A DNA stretch of 64,000 nucleotides from Clostridium gasigenes (GTDB lineage: Bacteria > Bacillota > Clostridia > Clostridiales > Clostridiaceae): positions 1 to 64,000 of the forward strand of contig NZ_FNJM01000007.1 of assembly GCF_900104115.1 (NCBI RefSeq), read 5' to 3'. Each line of letters starts with the position of its first letter. Positions within the stretch are counted from its first letter, which is position 1. The notes below the pieces were generated by a model. The model was not told the origin of the DNA. It searched no databases and saw nothing but the letters and a program-made list of their open reading frames with translations. Shown here one piece after another: positions 25,843 through 34,392 of the stretch. A program made the translations under genes and the position numbers.

Positions 25843-28158
25843 GTGTCATTAAATAAAATAAAAAGAATTATATCACAAGTCATAATTGTAGCGATTATGT
25901 TACCTAGTGTAAGTGCACTTGCAGATGGTGGACAAGCTGGGGAAAATACCATGGCAAGAATTTTGAAACATGTTAATGGTAGCGCTTATGGTGGAAGTGA
26001 TAAAAATACTAATTTATATTCGGATGCAGGTCTTACTAATGCAGTTACGTATATTAATCATTCATATGTAGATGATGCACCGATAATTGCAGATAGTGGT
26101 AGATCAGCACAAATAGTAGTTTCAGGATATCAAGGGTGGATAAATAAAGATACTAGTGCTAGTGAATACGATATGATTGTTGTGCCAGTTAGCAAGGCAG
26201 TTAATCCAAGTTACTATTACTCTGAAAATGGAGAATTAAAGCATTATATTTCTTCGAACTTAACAGGTAGTGGTGGATATTCTATAAGCATAGGACGAGC
26301 ACCTACTTATTTACAAGCAGGTGTTAAATATTTAAGTTATGATGGTGTATATTTCTATGATGGAAGTAATATTCAAAATGGATTAAATAATTTAATAAAT
26401 GATTATAAAAGAGGTGGAAGAGGAAATGCTATAAATGCAGGAAATCCACAGTACACTTATTATAATTATTTACCATTTAGAAGCAAAACTGTTTATTCAG
26501 CAGATGAGCTTAATAGATTTATAGATAACAATACAGCTGGAAATTCAAAACTTAGAGGAATCGGAGGAGCACTTAAAGATGCAGAACAAAAATATGGGGT
26601 TAATGCCATATTAACTTTAGGTGTTGCAATGAATGAATCTGGAAAGGGTATGTCAGCTATATCTCAGAGTAAAAATAATCTTTTTGGAATAAAGGCTTTT
26701 GACTCTGATGTAAGTGGAGCAAGTTCTTTTGCTAGCCCATCTGAATCTGTTTATGAATTTGCTAAAAATTATATCTCAAGAGGATATGCAGATCCAGTAG
26801 ATTGGAGATATTTTGGTGGGTTCTTAGGAAATAAGAAACATGGTTCAAATGTGAAATATGCTTCAGATCCTTTCTGGGGTGAAAAAGCAGCTCAGCATAC
26901 ATTTGCTGTAGAAAAATATTTATCAGGTTCAGTAAATAGCTTAAGAGATACTGATGTACACCAAATAGCTATGACAACTTCAAGTAATAAAGTTATAAAT
27001 GGCAATGGAGGGTTTTTATATAATAGTAATAAAAATAATATAGAAACACCATTTGTAGTAGCTAAAAAAGGAAAGGTTTCAGTAGCTGGTCAAAGTTCTT
27101 ATGAAATTTATTCAGAAAGAAACACAGATGTTTCTAGCGGTAAATATGAGGGGTCTTATGATTGGCAGAATAGAGGATATGTTTCAGATGCAAATGTGAA
27201 GTTCTTAAATAAAGCTAGGGATATGGTTGTTTATCAACCTCCTGTTGATATTAAAGCAGGTATAGATAGATATGCAACAGCCGTCGAACTTAGCAAGAGT
27301 CAATTTGAAAAAAATGAAACAGTTGTAATAGTTAATGGGTTAGCTTTAGTTGATGGATTAACTTCAACTCCGGTAGCAAGTCATTATAATTCGCCATTAT
27401 TATTAGTAGAAAAAAGTGGTATACCAGCGGTTACTAGTGACGAACTTAGAAGACTGGGTACTAAAAATGTAATAATAGTTGGCGGAGCTAATGTTGTTTC
27501 TGATAGAGTAGAACAACAACTTAGAAATCTTGGTATAAATTCAATTACAAGATTACAAGGTAATGATAGATATGATACTTCTTTAGAAGTTGCTAAATAT
27601 ATAGATTCAAATTTATATGATGTATCTAATATAGTTGTGGCAACAGGACTTGGACAAGCAGATGCTATGTCTATAGCGCCAGTAGCTGGAAGAGATAAAA
27701 TGCCTATACTTTTAACTAGAAATGATGAAATTCCTTCGAATGTTTATGATTGGTTAAGTGGAGAAGGCATAGATAATGGGTATATTATTGGTGGAACAAC
27801 TGCTGTAAGTGACAATGTTTTAAATAAAATCAATAGTATAACTGCAAAAAATGTTATGGGAAATAGGCTTGGTGGAAAAAATAGAGCCGAAACGAATGCC
27901 ATAGTAATTAATAAATTCTATGGTGATACTTATGGTGTATATATAACTAAAGAAATGACATTGGTTGATGCCTTAGCAGCAGGACCAATAGCAGCTATAA
28001 CAGGGAATCCTATTGTTTTAGCAGGAGATGATTTAAGTGGAGAACAAAAGGATGTATTATCTCAAAAGAAAATAAAGAGAATAATACAAGCAGGACATGG
28101 AGTTCCAGCTACAGCTATTAATACGCTTAAGCAATGTTTAGAGACTTTAGAATATTAA
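25843..28158 (+). CDS. Secreted CWB2 protein with glucosaminidase domain
   Basis: The 771-aa protein is a cell-surface autolysin candidate that cleaves peptidoglycan next to GlcNAc. It has a signal peptide (residues 1-27, cleavage near SALADG), an N-terminal region of unknown fold, then a LytG-like glucosaminidase domain (about 236-362). That domain carries AMNESGKG, which includes the likely catalytic Glu, and NNLFGIKAFD. Three cell-wall-binding repeat 2 units occupy about 470-771 (each starts near a DRY/DRYDT motif and contains VNG-LVDGL and IVGG). The start is GTG 25843 behind GGTGGTGGG. CWB2 modules bind anionic secondary wall polymers in C. difficile, so the protein probably docks on a polymer made by this region. 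Confidence 0.92.
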   Translation: MSLNKIKRIISQVIIVAIMLPSVSALADGGQAGENTMARILKHVNGSAYGGSDKNTNLYSDAGLTNAVTYINHSYVDDAPIIADSGRSAQIVVSGYQGWINKDTSASEYDMIVVPVSKAVNPSYYYSENGELKHYISSNLTGSGGYSISIGRAPTYLQAGVKYLSYDGVYFYDGSNIQNGLNNLINDYKRGGRGNAINAGNPQYTYYNYLPFRSKTVYSADELNRFIDNNTAGNSKLRGIGGALKDAEQKYGVNAILTLGVAMNESGKGMSAISQSKNNLFGIKAFDSDVSGASSFASPSESVYEFAKNYISRGYADPVDWRYFGGFLGNKKHGSNVKYASDPFWGEKAAQHTFAVEKYLSGSVNSLRDTDVHQIAMTTSSNKVINGNGGFLYNSNKNNIETPFVVAKKGKVSVAGQSSYEIYSERNTDVSSGKYEGSYDWQNRGYVSDANVKFLNKARDMVVYQPPVDIKAGIDRYATAVELSKSQFEKNETVVIVNGLALVDGLTSTPVASHYNSPLLLVEKSGIPAVTSDELRRLGTKNVIIVGGANVVSDRVEQQLRNLGINSITRLQGNDRYDTSLEVAKYIDSNLYDVSNIVVATGLGQADAMSIAPVAGRDKMPILLTRNDEIPSNVYDWLSGEGIDNGYIIGGTTAVSDNVLNKINSITAKNVMGNRLGGKNRAETNAIVINKFYGDTYGVYITKEMTLVDALAAGPIAAITGNPIVLAGDDLSGEQKDVLSQKKIKRIIQAGHGVPATAINTLKQCLETLEY

Positions 28159-28362
28159 ATATAAAAGTAGAGAGTATTTTGTATAACTCTCTACTTTTTT
28201 GCTTTATTTTAACAAAAACAAAAAAATATTGAAGTATGTTGTCAGCTAGTATATAATTTTATTATTAGGAATATTTTAAAAGATAACTAATTAATATGCA
28301 TAGCACTTTAAAAGGTTGTTTTTTTTTGATTACTTAAGTAAAAAATGAAGGGATGGGATATT

Positions 28363-30306
28363 TTGACTAAGAGAATCAGAGTTATAAGTAGTGCTCTAAT
28401 TATGATGTTTATTTTTACTACTATATCACCAAATTTTACAAAGACTGTGAAAGCTGATACTGTTTCAAGTGAAGTTGAACAAATGTTAAGTGAAATAGTT
28501 CAGGAACATGGAATTGAAAATGTAGTTTTTGAAAATGGTATAATTATAAACGTTAACGAAGAGGTGAATTTAAAAGAAATTTCACAATATGAAAACGTAA
28601 TATGGAGCGTTAAAGATTATAGCGTAGCTAATCTTAATGAAAATGTATCTTTAAGGGGACTAAAAGAAGGAACTACATTTTTAGTGGGACAAGTAGGCGG
28701 GAAATATCATTTAAGAGAATTATATGTAGCACAACCAAAGCAAGAAGAGCAAAAAGCTGTTTCAAGTGAAACAGTAAATACACAATTAGCTACAGATAAT
28801 GGTTCTAAAAAAATAATAAATAAACGATTAGCATTTGCTCCACCAGTAGCAAAATCTAAATATGTAGTATATTTAGATCCAGGTCATGGTGGATTAGATT
28901 CAGGAGCTACTGGGAATGGAGTAATAGAAAAACAAATAGTTTTAAATATAGCTCTTGACACTAAAAGACAATTAGAGAACGCTGGAGTCGAAGTTATAAT
29001 GAGCAGAACTTCAGATGTATATGTATCTTTAAAAGAAAGAAGTGATGCTGCAAACGCAGCGAATCCAGATATATTTGTATCCATACACATTAATTCAGCA
29101 GAGGATAGTAGAGCATATGGAATTGAGACCTTTTATATGAAGGATATAGATTTTAAATTAGCAGGAAGTATGCAAAATAGATTAATGCAGTATATTCCAA
29201 CTAAGGATAGAGGGGTTAAATATGCAGATTTTCATGTAATGAGAGAAACAACAATGCCTTCTACTTTAGTTGAATGTGGATTCTTAAGTAATCCAGCTGA
29301 AGCAGATAGATTAAAACAACCATCAACTCAAAGTAATTTAGCAGAAGCTATAACAAATGGTGCTGTAGATTATTTAAGAAGTAATGTATCATTAACACCA
29401 ATAAATGGAGAAAGAATTTACGGAAATGATAGATATGAAACATCTTATAAATTATTTGAAAAGGGATGGCAAACAGCAGAAAATGTAGTTTTAGCATCAG
29501 GTATTGATTATCCAGATGCGCTAACTGCAGCTCCCCTTGCTAGTAAAAATAATGCACCTATACTTTTAACTGAAAAAACTAGTTTAAGTAATCAACCTAA
29601 GTTAAAAGAAATATTAGTTAACAAAGGCGTGAAAAATGTATTTATAGTAGGTGGAAACACTGCTATTCCTTCAGTAATTGATGGAGAATTAGCGGCTATG
29701 GGTATAACTGTTAAAAGACTGGGTGGAAATGATAGATATGAAACATCAGTGTTAATTGCAAATGAAGTAGGGGTACATAACGGAGAAGTATCTCTAGTTA
29801 ATGGATTAAGTTTTGCGGATGGTTTATCAATGTCACCAATAGCTGCAAAAAATAGAAGTCCTATTTTATTAACAAGAAATAATGAAGTTCCAGCAAGTAC
29901 AAGAGGATTTTTAAATAACAATAATATAACAAAAACATTTATAATAGGAGCAACAACTGTTATAAATGATGCTGTTTCTGCAAGCGTAAGCAATCCAGAA
30001 AGATTAGGCGGTAGTGATAGATATGATACTAATAAGAAAATATTAGATAGATTTAAAAGTGAATTAGATTTAAGTACTATATATATTGCATCAGCATTTA
30101 CTTTCCCAGATGCACTTTCATCATCTGCTTTAGCTGGTAAAGATAATAACTTTGTTTTATTATCTAATACAGTGGTAGCTGATAATACAGTTAAATCTGA
30201 AATATCACAGAATAAACAATTAATTAAAAAAGCATATATACTAGGTGGTAATGTTGTAATTTCGGATGAAATTATAAGAAACTTAGGAATAAGTAATATT
30301 AATTAA
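28363..30306 (+). CDS. Secreted CWB2 protein with N-acetylmuramoyl-L-alanine amidase domain
   Basis: The 647-aa surface protein is predicted to cut the amide bond between MurNAc and the stem peptide. A signal peptide covers about residues 1-32. Residues about 75-115 resemble a Big_2-like Ig fold (WSVKDYSVANLNENVSLRGL). An Amidase_3 domain spans about 168-344, with the zinc ligands in DPGHGGLDSG, the Glu of GVIEKQIVLNIA, the His of VSIHINS and the catalytic-type Glu of LVECGFLSN. Three CWB2 repeats fill 345-647. The best start is TTG 28363, because AAGGGATGG lies 7 nt before it. ATG 28345 has no binding site. It is a separate unit from the glucosaminidase gene. Confidence 0.92.
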   Translation: MTKRIRVISSALIMMFIFTTISPNFTKTVKADTVSSEVEQMLSEIVQEHGIENVVFENGIIINVNEEVNLKEISQYENVIWSVKDYSVANLNENVSLRGLKEGTTFLVGQVGGKYHLRELYVAQPKQEEQKAVSSETVNTQLATDNGSKKIINKRLAFAPPVAKSKYVVYLDPGHGGLDSGATGNGVIEKQIVLNIALDTKRQLENAGVEVIMSRTSDVYVSLKERSDAANAANPDIFVSIHINSAEDSRAYGIETFYMKDIDFKLAGSMQNRLMQYIPTKDRGVKYADFHVMRETTMPSTLVECGFLSNPAEADRLKQPSTQSNLAEAITNGAVDYLRSNVSLTPINGERIYGNDRYETSYKLFEKGWQTAENVVLASGIDYPDALTAAPLASKNNAPILLTEKTSLSNQPKLKEILVNKGVKNVFIVGGNTAIPSVIDGELAAMGITVKRLGGNDRYETSVLIANEVGVHNGEVSLVNGLSFADGLSMSPIAAKNRSPILLTRNNEVPASTRGFLNNNNITKTFIIGATTVINDAVSASVSNPERLGGSDRYDTNKKILDRFKSELDLSTIYIASAFTFPDALSSSALAGKDNNFVLLSNTVVADNTVKSEISQNKQLIKKAYILGGNVVISDEIIRNLGISNIN

Positions 30307-30310
30307 TATT

Positions 30311-30347
30311 AAGGAGTAGCATTTGTTTAAATGCTACTCCTTTTTTT
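30311..30347. terminator. Bidirectional terminator between two CWB2 genes
   Basis: A perfect 14-bp stem (30311-30324 with 30329-30342), loop GTTT, is followed by seven T on the plus strand. The minus-strand deacetylase gene stops at 30346, inside its right flank. Confidence 0.88.
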
Positions 30348-31902
30348 ATCTTGTTTCAGGCTCATGTAAGTAAGATGTTACATTAGGATCATTTGTTAAA
30401 ATATTAAATAATCTTTCAACAGATTTATAACCAATACCTTCTCTCACCATATCCTTATTATCTAATGAATATTCAAAAGCTGCAGATAATACTCTTTGTT
30501 TTTCTAGATTAGTATCACATACGCTTTCGATTAAGAAATCTGTGTTTAACCTTGATACATCCTCAGATGTTGTGAAAAATCTACAATCTTTTATTACTCC
30601 ATCATTATATAAACTATAAATTAACTGTCCAGATGTTAAGTGTTGGGGATGAGTATCGTACTTATAAGAATGTGCCACATGGGTTACATTACTATAAGTA
30701 GTTTCAAAATAATTTACTGTTTGTCTTAAGGAATCATAATTAATATTATTTTCAGGTTGGTTTAAATATATAACATTATTTAGATTAACCCCAAGTTTTG
30801 ATAGAGAAGCATTAAATTCATTATTTCTTAAAGCTACTTTTTCTGAAATAGGATAGTTAATGTATTTAGGCCAGTTAAATACTTCAGAACCAGAACCGTC
30901 TGTAATTAATACAATATGAACATTTTCAGAGCCAACAGATTCAATTGCATCTACAATTGCACTTCCGGCAAAAAGTGTTTCATCATCTTGGTGTTGTGAG
31001 TAGAATACAACTTTTTCTCCATAAATATAACCTTTGGCACGGTTAACAGCAATTTTATTTATGTTTCCAAATACAGTAGCGCTTTGGGCTCCAGCTATAG
31101 CTGTTTTATTTGACGTGTTTGAAATTAGTACTACAGGTTCTTTTAAAGCAGATGCAGTTAATGCGTCAATTAAAACATCAGATTTGCTTAGGTTTACGTG
31201 AGTTTTATTTGGAAAAAATTTATTAATAACATTTTTATTTGTTTCAAATCTATCAATTCCAGTAATTCTTTGTGCAAAATTATCAAAAGATCTATCTAAA
31301 ACTTGAAATCCACCTATTGAATAGGCTTGTACATTTTTCTTGTAAGAAGTTGAAGACCCATCTGTAAGTATAACTGGGTTACCAGTTTTTGCTGCAACAG
31401 GTGATATACTCATAGCATCAGCTTCACCACGTGCTCCATTTACATAATATATTTCTTGCACACCTTTTAGAGTTTCAATTTGGTTAGCAACAGTGATAGA
31501 TGTTAAATATCTATCTAAACCACCAAGTCTAACTATTGATTTGCCCATATTACGCAGAGTGTTTTCAATTTCACTAGAAACAACAGTTGGTCCACCTACT
31601 ATATAAATAGTGTTTGCAGATTGTAATTTAGCTAATGTAGAACTTGGAATTTTATTTTTTTCAGTTAATAAAATTGGAGCGTTTAAAGCACCACTTAATC
31701 CACTAGCTGAAAGCCCATCTACAATAGAAAGTCCATTTACTAATATAGCAGAAGAATATTGCATCTTTGATGCGATCATGCTTGCAGTCTCATAACGATC
31801 ACTTCCTGCAATATAATCTAGAGTTAGTGCGTGTGCACTACTGGTAGAAATACCAAAGAGTAATACAGTTGAGAGTAGACATTTTAAAAAATTGTTTTTC
31901 AT
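30346..31902 (-). CDS. Secreted CWB2 protein fused to a PIG-L/LmbE-type de-N-acetylase domain
   Basis: The 518-aa protein has a signal peptide (1-25, cleavage near AHALT) and three CWB2 repeats (about 27-290). The C-terminal PIG-L domain (about 293-440) has the metal motif as HQDDE, where most relatives have HPDDE, then LITDGSGSEVF and the second metal site THPQH. PIG-L enzymes are zinc-dependent and remove acetyl from GlcNAc-containing substrates. Placed on the cell surface, it may deacetylate GlcNAc of peptidoglycan or of the wall polysaccharide, but the substrate is inferred. ATG 31902 follows AAAGGGG. The CWB2 units come first here, the reverse order of its two convergent neighbours. A run of 12 A/T lies in its promoter region. 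Confidence 0.9.
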   Translation of the reverse strand: MKNNFLKCLLSTVLLFGISTSSAHALTLDYIAGSDRYETASMIASKMQYSSAILVNGLSIVDGLSASGLSGALNAPILLTEKNKIPSSTLAKLQSANTIYIVGGPTVVSSEIENTLRNMGKSIVRLGGLDRYLTSITVANQIETLKGVQEIYYVNGARGEADAMSISPVAAKTGNPVILTDGSSTSYKKNVQAYSIGGFQVLDRSFDNFAQRITGIDRFETNKNVINKFFPNKTHVNLSKSDVLIDALTASALKEPVVLISNTSNKTAIAGAQSATVFGNINKIAVNRAKGYIYGEKVVFYSQHQDDETLFAGSAIVDAIESVGSENVHIVLITDGSGSEVFNWPKYINYPISEKVALRNNEFNASLSKLGVNLNNVIYLNQPENNINYDSLRQTVNYFETTYSNVTHVAHSYKYDTHPQHLTSGQLIYSLYNDGVIKDCRFFTTSEDVSRLNTDFLIESVCDTNLEKQRVLSAAFEYSLDNKDMVREGIGYKSVERLFNILTNDPNVTSYLHEPETR

Positions 31903-31954
31903 AAGTATAAACCCCTTTATATAATATTTAGATAGTTCTATACTATAATAGCAT

Positions 31955-31974
31955 ATTATAGTAAAAAAAAAAAA
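31955..31974 (-). promoter_or_regulatory. Candidate promoter with poly-T12 tract before the CWB2 deacetylase gene
   Basis: Read on the minus strand, TATAAT occupies 31960-31955. Directly upstream, where the -35/-10 spacer would be, is a run of 12 T (31974-31963). No good -35 hexamer is visible. Length changes in such a run could alter promoter spacing. Confidence 0.35.
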
Positions 31975-31985
31975 GTCGCTATTTG

Positions 31986-32014
31986 TTTAATTAAATTTTA
32001 CAATAGTATATAAT
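31986..32014 (+). promoter_or_regulatory. Candidate sigma-A promoter of the arginase gene
   Basis: TATAAT at 32009-32014 has TTTAAT (31986-31991) 17 nt upstream. The start codon is 42 nt further on. Confidence 0.4.
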
Positions 32015-32055
32015 AAGAATGAAAAATAAAATGTAATAAGAATAGGAGTAACATT

Positions 32056-32955
32056 ATGGATATTAATTTAATCGGAGTACCACTTTATTATGGGTGTGAC
32101 AAAAAAGGAGTTCAAGAGGGTCCTAGGGTTTTAAGGGAAAATGGAATTGCTGAAATCTTGAGGACTGAAGAAAATAAAGTTTATGACTTGGGTGATATAT
32201 ATATAGATAATTCTATTGAAAAAGAGGCTTTTTGCGCCGGGGTAAATGCTAAATATATTAACGAAATAGTAAGTATAAACAATAATTTAGCACATAAAGT
32301 ATATTCTGCATTATCTGCAGGTGGATTTCCTTTAGTTATAGGTGGAGATCATGCATTAGCAGCTGGAAGCATTTCAGGTGTGGCTAAATATTTTAAAGAT
32401 GATTTAGCTGTGATATGGGTAGATGCACATGGTGATATGAATACATTTGAAACAAGCCCTTCAGGAAATGTACATGGCATGCCTTTGTCAGCGTTATTTG
32501 GAGTGGGGGATAAGAGCTTAACTGATATATATTTTAAAGGTGTAAAGGTTAAGAAAGAGAATGTTTTCATAATTGGAGCTAGAGATTTAGATAGCGGAGA
32601 AGTGGATTTAATTAATGAACTTGATTTGAAAGTGTGGACAATGGATAGAATTAAAGAAGTAGGAATTGGAAGTGTATGTGTTGAACTATATAAATGTTTA
32701 GAAAATAGAGGTATAAAGAATATACACTTGAGTTTTGATATAGACTCAATAGATCCTTTATTAATGAAGGGTACTGGAACACCGGTTCCTAATGGGATAA
32801 ATATGGATGAAGCTAAAACTATATTAAATAGAATATTTGAAACAAGATTAGTTAAATCAATGGATTTTGTAGAGTTTAATCCAATGTTAGATAAAAGTGG
32901 TTTAACAACAAAAATGTGTATTGAATTAATGGAAACATTAAAAACATTAATATAG
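32056..32955 (+). CDS. rocF: Arginase
   Basis: Arginase hydrolyses L-arginine to ornithine and urea in the cytoplasm using two Mn ions. The 299-aa protein has all family metal blocks: GGDHALAAGS (about 95-104), DAHGDMN (about 121-127), and SFDIDSIDP (about 226-234). The substrate-side NVHGMPLSA segment follows the second block. Its length is normal and ATG 32056 follows ATAGGAGT. The segment NVHGMPLSALFG favours arginase over agmatinase. It is an unexpected neighbour: no other arginine or urea gene is seen, and the next gene, the polysaccharide co-polymerase/kinase, follows after 44 nt without a terminator, so the two may be co-transcribed. Confidence 0.92.
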   Translation: MDINLIGVPLYYGCDKKGVQEGPRVLRENGIAEILRTEENKVYDLGDIYIDNSIEKEAFCAGVNAKYINEIVSINNNLAHKVYSALSAGGFPLVIGGDHALAAGSISGVAKYFKDDLAVIWVDAHGDMNTFETSPSGNVHGMPLSALFGVGDKSLTDIYFKGVKVKKENVFIIGARDLDSGEVDLINELDLKVWTMDRIKEVGIGSVCVELYKCLENRGIKNIHLSFDIDSIDPLLMKGTGTPVPNGINMDEAKTILNRIFETRLVKSMDFVEFNPMLDKSGLTTKMCIELMETLKTLI

Positions 32956-32999
32956 GTGAGTTTTAAAAAACAAAAAATATTGATTAGGGGTTGTAAAAC

Positions 33000-34328
33000 G
33001 TGGAAGAACAAATAATTAAATTTGAAGATGTTTTAATAGGTTGTGTAAGGAAGTGGAGGTCTATTTTAGTATTTACAATTTTAACAACTGTATTAGCAGC
33101 ATTAGTTAGTATTGTTTCAAATGATGTGTTTATATATGAGGGATCTGCTAAGTTATATGTTAAAAATGAAGCTACTGTAATAGAAAATAATATAGAAGTT
33201 AAAAAAGATAAAAATTTAATACAAAATTATATACAATTAATGAAAACTAAGGATTTTGTCACTAAATCTTTATATACTGTAGATTCTAAATTAAAGCCTG
33301 AAGAGGCATTAGGAAAATTAACGGTTACTAATATTGTTAATACAGATTTTATACAAGTAAAATATTCAAGTTTAAATAAAAATGAAACAGCAGAAGTCCT
33401 GCAAGGAGTTATAAATGAATTTACAGCAGTAGCTCCAAATTATAATAAAGATGTAGAGATTATAGTTGAAGAAAGTATAGGAATTGCCCAAAAACAGGAA
33501 ATGAGAAGTGCTAAAGTTCTTATTGCTATGGGATTAATTGGTGGGCTATGTATGTCGACTGCTATTGCATTTATATTAGAATGTATAAATAAGACATTTA
33601 AGACTAAAGGTGAACTTGAAAGAGAATTAAAGATGCCTATAATTGCAAATGTTCCAAAAGTGAAAAAAAATCAAATTAATATTAATAAAATTAAGAATAA
33701 TCAAGGAACAATATTAGGAGAAGCTTATAATAGTTTAGCAACTACTATAAAATATTCAAAGGAAAATTTCAATAATAAATCTATATTAATAACAAGCTCT
33801 ATAGTAGGAGAAGGAAGTACTACAACAGCATCAAGCCTTGCAGTATCATTAGCTACTAGTAATAAAAGAGTAATATTATTAGAAGGCGATTTAAGAAAAC
33901 CATCTCTTCATAATGTTTTTGAAGTAAAGAATGATATTGGATTAAGTGAAGTTATATTGAAAAAAATAAATCTAGATAATGCAGTTAAAAAAATTAATGA
34001 TAATCTTGATTTATTAACAGCTGGAGAATTAGTTTTAAATCCAATAGAAATAATAGATTCAAAGGATATGAATTTATTATTAGAAGATTTAAAATCAAAA
34101 TATGATTATATAGTTATTGATACACCTCCACTACAAGCTGTAACAGATGCACAAATATTATCAACTAAGGTTGATTTAACTATACTTGTAGTTAGGGCAG
34201 AAGAGGTTAAAAAAGATACTGTTAAAGAATCTATAGCATTAATAAATAGGGTAGATAGAAATATAATGGGAATAGTATTTAATGCAGGAGATACTATTAG
34301 AAATAAATATCATAAGTATGGTAATTAA
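33000..34328 (+). CDS. Wzz-BY-kinase fusion (CpsC-CpsD type) with altered Walker A motif
   Basis: The 442-aa protein joins a chain-length/co-polymerase (Wzz) domain to a bacterial tyrosine kinase domain. It should sit in the membrane and control polymer length and export. Two membrane helices (about 19-40 and 168-192) bracket the outer domain. The cytoplasmic part has GEGSTTT at 270-276, where BY-kinases have GEGK(S/T)T, so the ATP-binding lysine is replaced by Ser273. The A-prime motif LLEGDLRKP (Asp297) and Walker B VIDTPP (Asp374) are present. The C-terminus has only two Tyr (437 and 440) instead of a long cluster. The start is GTG 33000 behind TAGGGGTT. The co-polymerase role is likely kept. 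Kinase activity is doubtful. Confidence 0.87.
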   Translation: MEEQIIKFEDVLIGCVRKWRSILVFTILTTVLAALVSIVSNDVFIYEGSAKLYVKNEATVIENNIEVKKDKNLIQNYIQLMKTKDFVTKSLYTVDSKLKPEEALGKLTVTNIVNTDFIQVKYSSLNKNETAEVLQGVINEFTAVAPNYNKDVEIIVEESIGIAQKQEMRSAKVLIAMGLIGGLCMSTAIAFILECINKTFKTKGELERELKMPIIANVPKVKKNQININKIKNNQGTILGEAYNSLATTIKYSKENFNNKSILITSSIVGEGSTTTASSLAVSLATSNKRVILLEGDLRKPSLHNVFEVKNDIGLSEVILKKINLDNAVKKINDNLDLLTAGELVLNPIEIIDSKDMNLLLEDLKSKYDYIVIDTPPLQAVTDAQILSTKVDLTILVVRAEEVKKDTVKESIALINRVDRNIMGIVFNAGDTIRNKYHKYGN

Positions 34329-34392
34329 ATAAGATGGTGTAAAATAAATAACTATCTAAATTACTAAGTATTAAAATTTGGAGGCGGATATA

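Noticed and set aside
20988..31902. A prophage or genomic island boundary in the middle section
   Set aside because: No integrase, transposase, tRNA gene or attachment repeats were seen.
32349..33011. Long open frame (220 codons) on the minus strand opposite the arginase gene
   Set aside because: It lies wholly over a gene with intact metal motifs, has no family features, and has a composition expected for the antisense of an AT-rich gene.
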